Counted from the first letter of the stretch, positions 7,134-16,513 are shown. The stretch is 22,491 bases of DNA from an uncultured Paraglaciecola sp. (GCA_905479025.1 CAJQKX010000524.1:1-22491); one strand, 5' to 3'. The notes: generated by a model from the sequence alone, not told the origin. Numbers and translations: made by a program.

Positions 7134-7772
7134 TTATTCGAGTTCAAAGAAATGATTGAAATTCAGTTGCAGCTTTTCGAAATATTGGCCTACATGTAAG
7201 CCATCAATCAGTGCATGATGGACTTCAACCGATACAGGCATCGCTATTTCGTTATAACTTTTTTTGTATTTACCCATCACTATTCTGGGCACCGAGTCAT
7301 GTTTACTTTGTTTCAGGGCATGAGAAAAACTTGTGAAATGTAACCAAGGCAAAACAGAACAGAATATATTATTGGATTTTGTATTGGATGACTCTAAGGA
7401 TATATGACCATTTTTTAGTTTAGTGAGCTGTTGATCAGCCTGTTGATAAAATAAATCAAAGTGACTACAGGCCCCAAACTCACAAAAACTGAAGCTTTCG
7501 TCACTGTTTAACACAGTGCAGCTTATTTCTAATTCATCATACACATCGACTTCATTTTTGTTTATGCGAAACCTAAATGGTTCTATTTGATTGGCCGTGT
7601 AACCAAGAAGAAACAAAGCACAGATGAAAAAAGAAAGCTGATTTTCTTTACAATAATTAAGTGTTTTAGAGACATCAACTGTTGCACACACATTGAAGAA
7701 AGGCTGTTCGAACCTAGAATAAAATTCGAAGTGTTCCTTTCTATACCAAGTATTAATATCAATTTTCTTCAT
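7134..7772 (-). CDS. Chloramphenicol acetyltransferase-like O-acetyltransferase
   Basis: 212 aa from the ATG at 7772, the usual length of a classic CAT (about 210-220). The N-terminus (KIDINTWYRKEHFEFY) mirrors the CAT opening. SVLPWLHFTSF corresponds to the CAT NISALPW region, including the Ser that stabilises the transition state. VEVHHALIDGLHVGQYFEKLQ is the catalytic HHxxxDG motif, with the general-base His and structural Asp both intact. The family transfers acetyl from acetyl-CoA to the 3-hydroxyl of chloramphenicol or another small alcohol. Many chromosomal members have unknown substrates, so resistance is not shown by sequence alone. An in-frame TTG nine bases upstream (7781) is possible, but the ATG with GAG a few bases upstream fits CAT N-termini better. 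It stands alone, divergent from the MBL lipoprotein gene, beside a pseudogene, which suggests an accessory insertion. Confidence 0.85.
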   Translation of the reverse strand: MKKIDINTWYRKEHFEFYSRFEQPFFNVCATVDVSKTLNYCKENQLSFFICALFLLGYTANQIEPFRFRINKNEVDVYDELEISCTVLNSDESFSFCEFGACSHFDLFYQQADQQLTKLKNGHISLESSNTKSNNIFCSVLPWLHFTSFSHALKQSKHDSVPRIVMGKYKKSYNEIAMPVSVEVHHALIDGLHVGQYFEKLQLNFNHFFELE

Positions 7773-8155
7773 GTTGCTCAATAGTGTGACAGTATTTAAA
7801 TATCTTAACCTGTTTGTGTGTTTTCTTCACAGAACAGAGTTAATAAGGCCATATAGACTTGCCGAGTTGTTGAAAAATTTCACAGATACCCATTGTAATA
7901 GTTAATATGTGTTATGTTTTCAATTTAATATTGAACATAATTTATCCATTAAGTAAAAAATCAAACAGCATTCGAAATAAAAAAGTGTAATAAAGACAGC
8001 AACGAGTTTTTAGCTATGTCATACCCGAACACATGATTCAATGGCGCAATAATCGTCAAGAAATATATAGCTGCGAAGTGGATAGCAAGCTTATGTGGAA
8101 TGGCGAAAGAGAAAAGATATTGCAATGTTTACTCATAGACATCAGAGGATATTTC
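7773..8155. other. Divergent intergenic region between CAT-like and MBL lipoprotein genes
   Basis: 383 bp. It contains a plausible plus-strand promoter (TTGAAA at 7870-7875, 18-nt spacer, TGTAAT at 7894-7899) and a strong inverted repeat at 7912-7940. A plus-strand frame is open from 8033 into the lipoprotein gene, but it lacks a ribosome-binding site and would hide the lipoprotein signal, so I treat it as leader. I see no separate gene. Confidence 0.5.
7912..7940. repeat. Inverted repeat, possible operator
   Basis: TTATGTT (7912-7918) and AACATAA (7934-7940) are perfect inverted arms. The symmetry continues inward as TCAAT and ATTGA around a short AT-rich centre, with one unpaired T. It lies 13 nt past a candidate -10 box, between two divergent genes, as a regulator-binding site would. 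No regulator gene is adjacent. Confidence 0.5.
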
Positions 8156-9124
8156 ATGAAATTTTACAGACTTCTTTTATTCACCTCGACTTTAATGACA
8201 GCAGGCTGCGCAGATCTTTCCTCTGTGGATCAACAGGCTTCTTTATCCTGTGACGTCGAATTTGTTATTCTAGGCATAGGGCAGGACGGAGGAGCTCCCC
8301 AAATTGGGAACCCAGATGATCCAGCTTGGGTAAACCCTTCTCTAAAATTATGGGCGGCATCAGGGGCATTAGTCGATCATCGTTATTCTAACCGTTATCT
8401 TTTTGAGGCCACTCCTGACTTACGAGAACAAATGAATCTGCTTGATAGTATGAGTGACGGCGGCAATGCGCCGCTCGGATTATCTGCTGTATTTTTAACA
8501 CACGCACATATTGGTCATTATGCTGGTTTGATGTTCGCAGGACATGAATCTATTGGTACCCAAGGACTTAACGTTTTTCCATTACCACGTATGCAAAATT
8601 ATTTGGAAAACAATGGCCCGTGGGATCAACTAGTAAACTATAAAAACATTGACCTGATCTCAATGATGCCCAAAAAACCTGTCGTGTTTAATGATGATTT
8701 ATCGGTAACTGCTTACTTGGTGCCTCATCGCGACGAATATTCTGAAACAGCTGGCTATGTTGTTAAAGGCCCGTCAAAAAGTGTACTGTTTTTGCCCGAC
8801 ATTGACGATTGGAATCGCTGGGAAACCGAATTTAATACCCGTATTGAGGATATGATATCTCAAGTTGACGTGGCATACCTTGATGCTACGTTCTTCGATA
8901 ACAATGAATTGCCAGGGCGAGATATGTCAAAGATCCCTCATCCTCGCGTAGCAGATTCAATGACTCGATTCAAAAACTTGCCTTTGACTGAACAAAAAAA
9001 GGTTCGATTTTTTCATATCAATCATAGTAATAAAATTAGATATTCTTCAAGCGAACAATACAGTTCGGTTCAACAAAAAGGTTTCAAAATCGCGAAGCGC
9101 GGTGAACGTGTTTGTCTAGATTAA
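8156..9124 (+). CDS. PqqB-like metallo-beta-lactamase-fold lipoprotein
   Basis: 322 aa from the ATG at 8156, which has a good AGAGGA Shine-Dalgarno about 7 nt upstream and yields a lipoprotein signal peptide: MKFYR, a hydrophobic stretch, then LMTAGC with the lipidated Cys18. Residue 19 is Ala, which predicts outer-membrane sorting. The mature domain opens with EFVILGIGQDGGAPQIG, as in PqqB-type MBL proteins. It has a metal-site motif THAHIGH (His116, His118, His121), where Gly replaces the usual Asp of HxHxDH, followed by VPHRDE, LFLPDIDDW, DATFFD and a late HINHSN. The family call is MBL-fold hydrolase; the substrate is unknown. PqqB itself takes part in PQQ synthesis, but no pqq genes are nearby and this protein is exported, so a PQQ role is unlikely. 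A hairpin terminator follows. Confidence 0.82.
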   Translation: MKFYRLLLFTSTLMTAGCADLSSVDQQASLSCDVEFVILGIGQDGGAPQIGNPDDPAWVNPSLKLWAASGALVDHRYSNRYLFEATPDLREQMNLLDSMSDGGNAPLGLSAVFLTHAHIGHYAGLMFAGHESIGTQGLNVFPLPRMQNYLENNGPWDQLVNYKNIDLISMMPKKPVVFNDDLSVTAYLVPHRDEYSETAGYVVKGPSKSVLFLPDIDDWNRWETEFNTRIEDMISQVDVAYLDATFFDNNELPGRDMSKIPHPRVADSMTRFKNLPLTEQKKVRFFHINHSNKIRYSSSEQYSSVQQKGFKIAKRGERVCLD

Positions 9125-9172
9125 TCAAATAAAATGAGGTTTAGCCAAGAAACTAGGCATCGGATTTCACTC

Positions 9173-9213
9173 TGATACTTTACTATCCTTTAAAGTATCA
9201 GTCGCTTTTCTTT
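9173..9213. terminator. Hairpin terminator between the MBL lipoprotein gene and hslO
   Basis: TGATACTTTA (9173-9182) and TAAAGTATCA (9191-9200) form a perfect 10-bp stem around an 8-nt loop. GTCGCTTTTCTTT follows on the plus strand. It is AT-rich and the T-run is interrupted. It lies between two convergent genes and could serve both. Confidence 0.6.
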
Positions 9214-9271
9214 ACATCTCAGAGCCAATCCAAGCCCAAACTAAACGTTATCATCAAATGTTAATATGCAA

Positions 9272-10162
9272 CTAGCCCTGTCCAACGGGAAGATTAAAAG
9301 TGCCTGCATGAATACTTTCCACATCAATAGCATCGAAGCTATATTCTGTGTGGCAGTATTGGCAGTTCATTTTTATATCACCGTCTTTGGCTACTATATC
9401 AAGTAACTCTTCTTTACCTACTGCAGCCAAAGCTGCGGCACTTCGCTCTTTGCTGCAACTGCACTTAAACACCACTTTAGTGGCGGGGTATAGTTCAATA
9501 TCTTCACCATGGTATAAACGGTGCAAAATATCTTCAGCCGGCAAGTTAAACAGCTCTTGGTCTTTTATAGTATCGGTAATAGCACTAAGGTGTTCAAAGT
9601 CTGTATCCGCTTTCTGGGTAGATTCACTGCTAAGGGGCAAAACTTGTAAAAACATGCCACAAGCTTTTGCGGGTTGTTCACTAAGCTGAGTGCGCAATAT
9701 GACTTTAGTTGCCAATTGCTCTGATTGCTCAAAATAACCTTCAATACATTCTGCTAAAGTAGGTTTATCCAGCGCCACCATGCCTTGATAACGCTCACCT
9801 TGTTCAGGAGTAATTGTGATCACCAACACACCTTTTTGTACCAACTGACCAAATTCAGTTGGCAAAGTTTGCAACGCTTCATCCCACCTAGCGACACCTC
9901 TTAACTGCTGATTGTGAGTGCCATTAATAACGGCATAACTGAGTGGCCCTTCGCCTTGGATTTGGATGGCAATATCACCTTCAAACTTCAATGTGGCGGT
10001 CAACAAACTAGCAGCAGCCATCAGTTCACCCAGAAGTTGTTGGATAACAGGTGGATAGGGGTAAGAGTCTAAAATGGCCTGAAAACTTTTTTCTAAACGC
10101 ACCATTTCTCCTCTTACATTGCCTTGATTGAATAAATATCGATGAAGTTGGTCAAAAGCCAT
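9272..10162 (-). CDS. hslO: Hsp33, redox-regulated holdase chaperone
   Basis: 296 aa, normal for Hsp33. The N-terminal domain has DQLHRYLF, the GEMVRLEKSFQ block, LLGELMAAASLL and a GPLSYAVIN region. The C-terminal redox switch has all four zinc-binding cysteines: CSC (Cys234, Cys236) and CQYC (Cys267, Cys270). In the reduced form they bind zinc and the chaperone is off; under oxidation disulfides form, zinc leaves and the protein dimerises into an ATP-independent holdase that protects unfolding cytosolic proteins. It starts 25 nt after the hslR stop on the same strand, so hslR-hslO are an operon as in enterobacteria. The gene runs convergently toward envZ, as it does in E. coli, though other genes lie in between. 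Confidence 0.96.
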   Translation of the reverse strand: MAFDQLHRYLFNQGNVRGEMVRLEKSFQAILDSYPYPPVIQQLLGELMAAASLLTATLKFEGDIAIQIQGEGPLSYAVINGTHNQQLRGVARWDEALQTLPTEFGQLVQKGVLVITITPEQGERYQGMVALDKPTLAECIEGYFEQSEQLATKVILRTQLSEQPAKACGMFLQVLPLSSESTQKADTDFEHLSAITDTIKDQELFNLPAEDILHRLYHGEDIELYPATKVVFKCSCSKERSAAALAAVGKEELLDIVAKDGDIKMNCQYCHTEYSFDAIDVESIHAGTFNLPVGQG

Positions 10163-10187
10163 GTTGTTTACCTTATTACCTTAAGTA

Positions 10188-10586
10188 TTACTGTTGTTTA
10201 AATTGAATAATTTGGCGGCGTTGTTTTTTGTCTGGCCGGTTGTCAGGTTTTGGGCTGTGAAAGGCGCTCAATCTTCTTGCTTCTGCATTACTTGCGCGTA
10301 ACGTTTCGCTGGTTGGGGTTTCTTTATACATTAATTGCGCAAGTGGTGCGCCTAGGCGCTGTTCTTTCATCTGCAGTACCACAACATCTTTTAGGTCGGA
10401 TCCTTGGGGTATCTTTATACTAGCCCCCAATTCTACTATTTTTCCAGGTTTACTGCGTTGTCCGTTGTACTGCACCTTACCAGATTGCACCGCATCTCTG
10501 GCTATAGAGCGAGTTTTATAAAAACGCGCAGCCCAAAGCCACTTGTCTAAACGCACACTTTGACCTTCTTTAAGATTATTTTGCAC
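10188..10586 (-). CDS. hslR: Hsp15, S4-domain ribosome-associated heat-shock protein
   Basis: 132 aa from a GTG start. The S4 RNA-binding domain begins almost at once (RLDKWLWAARFYKTRSIARD) and continues through GKVQYNGQRSKPGKIVELG. The C-terminal tail is very basic (DNRPDKKQRRQIIQFK), as in E. coli Hsp15. That protein binds 50S subunits that carry a stalled nascent chain after heat shock and helps recycle them. Choice of start: AAAAGGG lies 8 nt upstream of the GTG at 10586. A TTG at 10592 (134 aa) is in frame but only 2 nt from that site. The GTG start also leaves about ten residues before RLDKWLW, as in homologues. It is the first gene of the hslR-hslO operon and diverges from gspC across roughly 120 bp, in which I see no convincing promoter boxes. 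Confidence 0.92.
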   Translation of the reverse strand: MQNNLKEGQSVRLDKWLWAARFYKTRSIARDAVQSGKVQYNGQRSKPGKIVELGASIKIPQGSDLKDVVVLQMKEQRLGAPLAQLMYKETPTSETLRASNAEARRLSAFHSPKPDNRPDKKQRRQIIQFKQQ

Positions 10587-10707
10587 CGGCAAGGCCCTTT
10601 TAGTTTTGCTTTGTAGTTTTTTTGTAACGAAGGTGGATTAAAGTTGTTCCTTTTGTTCCTAGTGGTTATCATCAACACGTTAATATTATTTATCCCACCA
10701 AGAGGCA

Positions 10708-11655
10708 ATGACTGTCGTTAATTATACCGCTAATCAATTATGGCTCCAACTAGTCAAAAACCAACAAAAAATTAATTTTTTGGCCGTTGCACTATTGGCA
10801 ATTTTTCTACTTTCTTATGCAGCAGAATTAACTTGGCGTGTGTGGCCTCAACCTGCTGATAATGGCAGGTTAAAAACCATATCGAGTGGTCAACCCGTTA
10901 TCCTAAAAAATTCTAATAACAGATTAAACTTGGCTGATATCAAGCGGCTTAACCTGTTTGGTGATTATAATGCCGAACCAATCGAAGAAAAGGAAGTGAC
11001 AGATGCACCAGTGACTCGACTTAATTTAACTTTAACCGGTGTAGTTTCCAGCTCTGTTAAAGATCAAGGCGCTGCAATAATAAAAAATCGTAACCAACAA
11101 CAAACCTATGGTATTGGTGAAAAAATTGAAGGCACTAATGCTTCATTAAAGGAAGTGTATGCCGACAGAGTCATTATAAAAAATGGCTCTAGCAGTGAAA
11201 CTCTGATGTTAGATGGTGTGGATTATAATAAAATTTCCAACCAATCGATTAATCAACCTATTCAAGCGCCAGTGACAATTTCGCAACCCAATACTCGAGA
11301 CCTAGGGCGCCGAACATTGTCTGACGATGCCATTCAAGCTAGTAAAGAATTACAGGACCAACCAGCCAGCTTTATTGACTACATTGCTGTATCGCCACAT
11401 CGACCTAATGGTGAACTTTTGGGATACCGCGTTAGCCCCGGTAAAAAGCCTGCTTTATTTAAAGCTGCCGGGTTAAAATCAGGTGATGTCATTACTGACA
11501 TAAATGGCTTAGATTTAACTGATATGCAACAAGCCTTAGAAGCAATGAATATGCTCAAAGAACTACAATCTTTGCAAATTTCTGTACAACGCGAAGATGA
11601 ACTTATTACTATTTACCTTGATCTGCCCCAAGGGGAAGAGGAACCAGAAATATGA
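10708..11655 (+). CDS. gspC: GspC, type II secretion inner-membrane clamp protein
   Basis: 315 aa. A short cytoplasmic N-terminus is followed by a single membrane helix (about 23-40, FLAVALLAIFLLSYAAE) and a proline-rich linker. The periplasmic homology region (about 72-165) contains LADIKRLNLFGDY and the LTLTGVVSS...AAIIKNRNQQQTYGIGEKI strand set. The C-terminal PDZ domain (about 220-312) contains GYRVSPGKKPALFKAAGLKSGDVITDINGLDL. GspC ties the inner-membrane platform (L, M) to the N0 domain of the secretin GspD and helps select substrates. It is the first gene of the gsp operon. The only Shine-Dalgarno-like sequence, AGAGG at 10701-10705, leaves just 2 nt before the ATG, shorter than ideal. 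The stop overlaps the gspD start by 4 nt (ATGA). Confidence 0.96.
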   Translation: MTVVNYTANQLWLQLVKNQQKINFLAVALLAIFLLSYAAELTWRVWPQPADNGRLKTISSGQPVILKNSNNRLNLADIKRLNLFGDYNAEPIEEKEVTDAPVTRLNLTLTGVVSSSVKDQGAAIIKNRNQQQTYGIGEKIEGTNASLKEVYADRVIIKNGSSSETLMLDGVDYNKISNQSINQPIQAPVTISQPNTRDLGRRTLSDDAIQASKELQDQPASFIDYIAVSPHRPNGELLGYRVSPGKKPALFKAAGLKSGDVITDINGLDLTDMQQALEAMNMLKELQSLQISVQREDELITIYLDLPQGEEEPEI

Positions 11656-13727
11656 TGTGTACCTTACGCAATCGCTTGCTTGTTAGCAGTCGCCCTAGAC
11701 TATTTAAAGGATTACTCCTAATTGTTGGCAGTGCGTTATTTGCTGTTTCGAGCCTAGTGGCCGCAGCGGACTATTCTCCAAATTTTAAAAACACTGAAAT
11801 CAGTGAATTTATTAATATTGTGGGTAAAAACCTCAAGAAAACCATTATTGTTGATCCTAATGTGCGGGGGAAAATAACCGTGCGCAGTTATGACTTGCTT
11901 AATGAAAATCAATATTACCAGTTTTTCTTAAACGTGCTGCAAGTTTACGGTTATTCAGCGGTCACAATGTCCAGTGGTGTGATCAAAGTTATACGCTCCA
12001 AAGATGCAAAATCCTCGAATATACCGGTAGTGGAAGGCAGTCCTTTTGATGGTGATGAAATGATCACCCGAGTTATGCCTGTATATAACGTACCTGTTCG
12101 AGAACTTGCACCACTATTGCGCCAACTGAACGATACAGCTGGCGGCGGTAATGTGGTCAGTCACGATGCATCCAACGTGATGATGCTCACTGGCCGTGCT
12201 GCCGTGGTTAATCGCTTAGTGGAAATAATTGAACGTGTCGACAAAGCAGGCGACGAAGAAGTCGAAATCATCAAATTAAAATATGCGTCTGCCACCGATT
12301 TGGTGCGTATTATCGATAGTGTTAATAAATCTCAAGGCAAGTCGAACTCAGGCGGTAAATCTGATCCAAGAGTCGTAGCCGATGATAGAACTAATAGTAT
12401 TATTGTCAGTGGTGACGTCAAAGCCCGTAAACGTTTAATTAATTTAGTTGAGCGAATGGACTCTGAATTAGAAACCAGTGGTAATACCCGTGTCATCTTT
12501 TTGAATTACGCTAAATCGGAAGATTTAGTCAAAGTGTTACAGGGTGTCAGTGCCAGTATCCAAGCTGAAGAGAAAAGCTCAACTAAGGGCCGCCAAAGCA
12601 CTAATCGCGATGTTAGTATTGATTCTCATAAAGACTCAAACGCACTAGTGATAACGGCTGAGCCAGATATGATGCGTTCACTGGAAGACGTAATACGTCA
12701 ACTAGATGTGCGCCGCGCGCAAGTACTAGTGGAGGCTATTATTGTCGAAGTATTTGAAGGTGACGGCACTACGTTAGGCGTGCAATGGGCTAATGAAAAA
12801 GGTGGTGGCACACAATTTAATAATGGAGTGGTGGGCATAGGTTCTCTCGCTGTTGGCGTTAATCAAGCACAAGACAAAATACTTGTAGATTCCATTACCA
12901 CAACCTCTAACGGTGATACGGTAGTTGTACCTACAGAAAAATCTCAACTCGGAGACTTATCCGGTTTAGCCTCTTTACTTGGCGGCGTAAATGGCTTGTT
13001 ACTCGGAGGCGTAAAAGATGGATGGGGCGCGGTTCTTCAAGCAGTGAGTACTGATACTAATTCGAACCTTCTGGCTACTCCCCACCTTACCACTATGGAT
13101 AACGAAGAAGCATTTTTTATAGTCGGTCAAGAAGTGCCTATTATTACAGGTTCGACAACAGGCTCAAATAACGCCAACCCATTTCAGTCTGTCGACCGTC
13201 AAGAAGTGGGTATCAAGTTAAAAGTGACCCCACAAATTAACGAAGGTGACGCGGTACAACTGTTAATTGAGCAAGAAGTGTCTAGCGTCAGCGGTGCAAC
13301 GTCAGTTGACGTTATTATTAATAAGCGTGAGATTAAAACCTCTGTCATAGTAGATGATGGCGGTACAATAGTACTGGGGGGATTAATCGATGATGCGGTA
13401 CAAGAAAGTGTCTCTAAAGTCCCATTATTAGGAGATATCCCCATCCTTGGCAACTTGTTTAAATCGACGTCTACTAGTGTAAGCAAACGTAATTTGATGG
13501 TATTTATTCGCCCAACCATTATACGTGATGGCGTCACCATGAATGAAATTAGTCATAAAAAATACCAGTATATTCGTGCTGAGCAATTGAAACGCCAATC
13601 ACAAGGTATTCCATTGATGCCAAATACTGAAGGCCCGACCTTACCAGAGTGGAATGACAAACTCAGTTTACCGCCGTCATTTGAAGATTATATTATGAAC
13701 AAAGACAAAGAAAAGGGTAACAACTAG
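11652..13727 (+). CDS. gspD: GspD, type II secretion outer-membrane secretin
   Basis: 691 aa, usual for GspD (650-710). A long signal peptide (1-39, cleavage likely after VAAA) precedes the N0 domain ([21 protein letters not shown]...[11 protein letters not shown]). The N1, N2 and N3 repeats follow, with recurring [15 protein letters not shown] and [18 protein letters not shown] segments. The secretin core has [19 protein letters not shown] text, the cap/gate region [11 protein letters not shown], and the hallmark [14 protein letters not shown] at 590-603. The C-terminal part (about 620-691) is the S region, which in some species binds the pilotin GspS. Fifteen subunits form the outer-membrane channel. 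No gspS is in view. The start overlaps the gspC stop (ATGATG), with a second ATG directly after the first. Confidence 0.97.
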   Translation: MMCTLRNRLLVSSRPRLFKGLLLIVGSALFAVSSLVAAADYSPNFKNTEISEFINIVGKNLKKTIIVDPNVRGKITVRSYDLLNENQYYQFFLNVLQVYGYSAVTMSSGVIKVIRSKDAKSSNIPVVEGSPFDGDEMITRVMPVYNVPVRELAPLLRQLNDTAGGGNVVSHDASNVMMLTGRAAVVNRLVEIIERVDKAGDEEVEIIKLKYASATDLVRIIDSVNKSQGKSNSGGKSDPRVVADDRTNSIIVSGDVKARKRLINLVERMDSELETSGNTRVIFLNYAKSEDLVKVLQGVSASIQAEEKSSTKGRQSTNRDVSIDSHKDSNALVITAEPDMMRSLEDVIRQLDVRRAQVLVEAIIVEVFEGDGTTLGVQWANEKGGGTQFNNGVVGIGSLAVGVNQAQDKILVDSITTTSNGDTVVVPTEKSQLGDLSGLASLLGGVNGLLLGGVKDGWGAVLQAVSTDTNSNLLATPHLTTMDNEEAFFIVGQEVPIITGSTTGSNNANPFQSVDRQEVGIKLKVTPQINEGDAVQLLIEQEVSSVSGATSVDVIINKREIKTSVIVDDGGTIVLGGLIDDAVQESVSKVPLLGDIPILGNLFKSTSTSVSKRNLMVFIRPTIIRDGVTMNEISHKKYQYIRAEQLKRQSQGIPLMPNTEGPTLPEWNDKLSLPPSFEDYIMNKDKEKGNN

Positions 13728-13729
13728 TT

Positions 13730-15292
13730 ATGCCGGCCGGCCACTTAAGCGCTACTGATGCCGAGGAGCAGGCATTGCTAGAGTCAGGCACTGATCTCGA
13801 TATGCCTGTTGACGAGCCTGAGCACAAACAATTGGCGTTTAGTTTTGCCAAGCGTCATCAAGTATTGCTTGATACAGGTGAAAAGCCTGCAATTTTGTAT
13901 CATACCCAAGATACTGAATTTCAGGTATTTGCCGAAGTTAGACGCTTTTTAGGTGCTGAATTTCGTCTTAAAGAAATTGAACTTGATAAGTTTGAGTCTC
14001 TCTTAACCAATGCTTTCCAACGTGATTCATCCGCGGCCAAACAATTAATGGAAGACATTGGCAATGAAAGTGATTTGTTTAGTCTCGCTGAAGATTTACC
14101 CAACACCGAAGATTTATTAGAAAGCGAAGATGACGCCCCCATTATCAAACTCATCAACGCCATGCTAGGTGAAGCGATCAAGGAAGGTGCGTCAGATATT
14201 CATATTGAAACCTTCGAAACCCAGCTTTTAGTGCGGTTTAGAGTAGATGGGGTATTACGAGAAATTTTACGTCCAAATCGTAAAATGGCCTCGATGTTGG
14301 TATCCCGTATCAAAGTGATGTCGAAAATGGACATTGCCGAAAAACGTGTTCCACAGGATGGTCGTATCACCTTGCGTATTGCAGGTAGAGCCGTTGATGT
14401 GCGTGTATCGACTATGCCATCTAGTCATGGCGAACGTGTAGTATTACGTTTACTCGATAAAAACAACGTGCGCCTAAACCTGCAAGATTTAGGTATGACT
14501 CAAACCAACCGTGATTTCTTTTCTAACTTAGTACGTAAACCCCACGGCATTATTTTGGTCACAGGTCCTACTGGGTCAGGTAAATCCACCACTTTGTATG
14601 CAGGGTTAAGTGAAATTAATTCTAAAGACCGTAATATCCTAACGGTTGAAGATCCCATAGAGTTTGATTTACAAGGCATTGGCCAAACCCAAGTAAATGC
14701 AAAAGTGGATATGACTTTTGCTCGCGGATTAAGAGCCATATTGCGTCAAGATCCCGATGTTGTAATGGTCGGAGAAATTCGCGACTTGGAAACCGCACAA
14801 ATCAGTGTACAGGCCAGTTTGACCGGTCACTTAGTGATGTCGACTTTACATACCAACACCGCTGCTGGGGCGATCACGCGTTTAGAAGATATGGGTATTG
14901 AGCCCTTCTTATTATCCTCTAGTTTGCTGGCCGTTTTATCCCAACGCTTGGTGCGTACTCTATGCCCCGATTGTAAAACCCCACATAGTCCTAGCGAACA
15001 AGAGTGTGATATTTTAGGCATAAAACTTACAGATGCCTCTAATCATGCCATTCATTCACCTAAAGGCTGCGCAGCGTGTAATCAAACAGGCTATCGTGGC
15101 AGAACAGGCATTCATGAGTTGTTAGTAGTAGACGAAGGGATACGAGAACTGATCCATAATGGCCATGGTGAACAAGCGATTGAAAAATATATTCGCCAAA
15201 ACACACCCAGTATTCGTGATGATGGTTGTGGCAAAGTATTGTTAGGTTTTACCTCACTTGAAGAAGTGCTGCGAGTCACAAGGGAAGATTAA
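13730..15292 (+). CDS. gspE: GspE, type II secretion ATPase
   Basis: 520 aa. The N-terminal domain (about 30-125) docks on GspL. The catalytic core has the entry block EGASDIHIE (152-160), a Walker A GPTGSGKS (279-286), an Asp box around TVEDPIE (305-311), a Walker [11 protein letters not shown] (343-352) and a His box [11 protein letters not shown]. The zinc-binding loop has CPDC (Cys412, Cys415) and CAAC (Cys447, Cys450). It hydrolyses ATP as a cytoplasmic hexamer to power pseudopilus extension. The start lies 2 nt after the gspD stop, with a distant AAAGGG about 12 nt upstream. An in-frame ATG at residue 25 is possible, but the N-terminal start keeps tight operon spacing. The gspF ATG follows the TAA with no gap. 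Confidence 0.97.
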   Translation: MPAGHLSATDAEEQALLESGTDLDMPVDEPEHKQLAFSFAKRHQVLLDTGEKPAILYHTQDTEFQVFAEVRRFLGAEFRLKEIELDKFESLLTNAFQRDSSAAKQLMEDIGNESDLFSLAEDLPNTEDLLESEDDAPIIKLINAMLGEAIKEGASDIHIETFETQLLVRFRVDGVLREILRPNRKMASMLVSRIKVMSKMDIAEKRVPQDGRITLRIAGRAVDVRVSTMPSSHGERVVLRLLDKNNVRLNLQDLGMTQTNRDFFSNLVRKPHGIILVTGPTGSGKSTTLYAGLSEINSKDRNILTVEDPIEFDLQGIGQTQVNAKVDMTFARGLRAILRQDPDVVMVGEIRDLETAQISVQASLTGHLVMSTLHTNTAAGAITRLEDMGIEPFLLSSSLLAVLSQRLVRTLCPDCKTPHSPSEQECDILGIKLTDASNHAIHSPKGCAACNQTGYRGRTGIHELLVVDEGIRELIHNGHGEQAIEKYIRQNTPSIRDDGCGKVLLGFTSLEEVLRVTRED

Positions 15293-16513
15293 ATGGCTGC
15301 TTATGCATATCAAGCCATGGATAAAAGTGGCAAAACCAAAAATGGGGTTTTAGAAGGGGATAACCCAAGACAAATACGTCAACAATTGCGTGAAAAAGGG
15401 TTAATACCCATGCAAGTTGATCAAGTGGCTGAAAAAGAACGCAAGTCACAAGCAGGGTTCAGCTTATTTAAAAACACTATATCTGCAGCTGATTTATCTC
15501 TACTTACCCGCCAACTATCCACCTTAGTGGAGGCGTCTTTACCTATTGAAGAGGCCTTGTTAGCCGTTGCCGAGCAATGTGAAAAACCCCGTCAAAAAAA
15601 TATGATGATGGCTGTGCGCAGTAAAGTCGTTGAAGGCCATACGTTAGCTGATGCTATGGCAGAATTTCCCCACGTATTTGATGATTTATTTCGAGCGATG
15701 GTTGCCGCAGGTGAAAAATCAGGACATCTCGATACCGTACTTAATCGTTTGGCCGATTACACCGAAAAACGTCAACAAACAAAAAGCCAAATTACGCAGG
15801 CTATGGTGTATCCAAGCATCATGATGTTTTTTGCCTTTGCTATCGTTTTATTGCTGTTAACGGTAGTGGTTCCGAAAATTGTTGGACAGTTTCAAAATAT
15901 GGGTCAAGACTTGCCTTCCATTACGCAAATACTGATTGATGTAAGTGAATTTTTACAAGCTTATGGCTTAGCACTGGGCATAGTGTTGGTGATTTTAATA
16001 GTGATCGTCAATAGAGTGTTACAGCAACCCGTCATGAAAAAGCGCTATCACAAATTTATTCTGGGTTTACCCTTTATTGGCAAATTATCAAAAGGCTTAA
16101 ATACCGCAAGGTTTGCTCGTACATTAAGTATTTTGACTTCAAGTGCGGTGCCACTATTAGAAAGTATGCGCATTGCTAGTGAGGTACTTGAGAACTTACA
16201 GATAAGGGCTGCGGTCAACACGGCTGCAGGTTTTGTAAAAGAAGGCTCGAGCTTGCGAGCATCGCTAGAACAAACCAAAATGTTTCCACCTATGATGATG
16301 CATATGATCGCATCAGGTGAACGAAGTGGTGAATTACAACAAATGCTGGGACGTGCAGCAGATAATCAAGACAGACAATTTGAATCTTTGGTAGGTGTAT
16401 CACTCAAAGTATTCGAGCCTATTTTAATTGTGACTATGGCAACAGTAGTCCTGTTTATTGTACTGGCGATCCTACAACCTATTATGGCATTAAACTCTAT
16501 GGTGAATATCTAA
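15293..16513 (+). CDS. gspF: GspF, type II secretion inner-membrane platform protein
   Basis: 406 aa, the standard GspF length. Two T2SSF domains lie at about 70-192 and 272-395. They share the recurring pattern of a cytoplasmic helical bundle ending in GE(K/R)SG (141-145 and 342-346) followed by a membrane helix. Membrane segments are at about 172-193, 223-241 and 376-396. GspF is the polytopic core of the inner-membrane platform, where GspE-driven motion is thought to lift pseudopilin subunits. The ATG immediately follows the gspE stop, and the TAA stop shares one base with the gspG ATG (TAATG), so translation is likely coupled throughout. Confidence 0.97.
   Translation: MAAYAYQAMDKSGKTKNGVLEGDNPRQIRQQLREKGLIPMQVDQVAEKERKSQAGFSLFKNTISAADLSLLTRQLSTLVEASLPIEEALLAVAEQCEKPRQKNMMMAVRSKVVEGHTLADAMAEFPHVFDDLFRAMVAAGEKSGHLDTVLNRLADYTEKRQQTKSQITQAMVYPSIMMFFAFAIVLLLLTVVVPKIVGQFQNMGQDLPSITQILIDVSEFLQAYGLALGIVLVILIVIVNRVLQQPVMKKRYHKFILGLPFIGKLSKGLNTARFARTLSILTSSAVPLLESMRIASEVLENLQIRAAVNTAAGFVKEGSSLRASLEQTKMFPPMMMHMIASGERSGELQQMLGRAADNQDRQFESLVGVSLKVFEPILIVTMATVVLFIVLAILQPIMALNSMVNI

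Noticed and set aside
8033..8155. Upstream ATG extending the MBL lipoprotein by 41 residues
   Set aside because: It lacks a ribosome-binding site and would bury the lipoprotein signal peptide. The ATG at 8156 has a good AGAGGA.
8156..9124. PQQ biosynthesis locus
   Set aside because: Only a PqqB-like fold is present. The protein is exported and no pqqA, C, D or E is nearby.
10587..10592. TTG at 10592 as the hslR start
   Set aside because: It sits only 2 nt after AAAAGGG. The GTG at 10586 has proper spacing and matches homologue length.
13199..13540. Minus-strand ORF inside gspD, and similar antisense ORFs within gspE, gspF, gspH-gspL and the reductase
   Set aside because: Shadows of strongly supported genes, without family features of their own.
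11652..13727. Type IV pilus or type III secretin instead of GspD
   Set aside because: Gene order C-N and the N0-N3 plus [14 protein letters not shown] architecture fit type II secretion.
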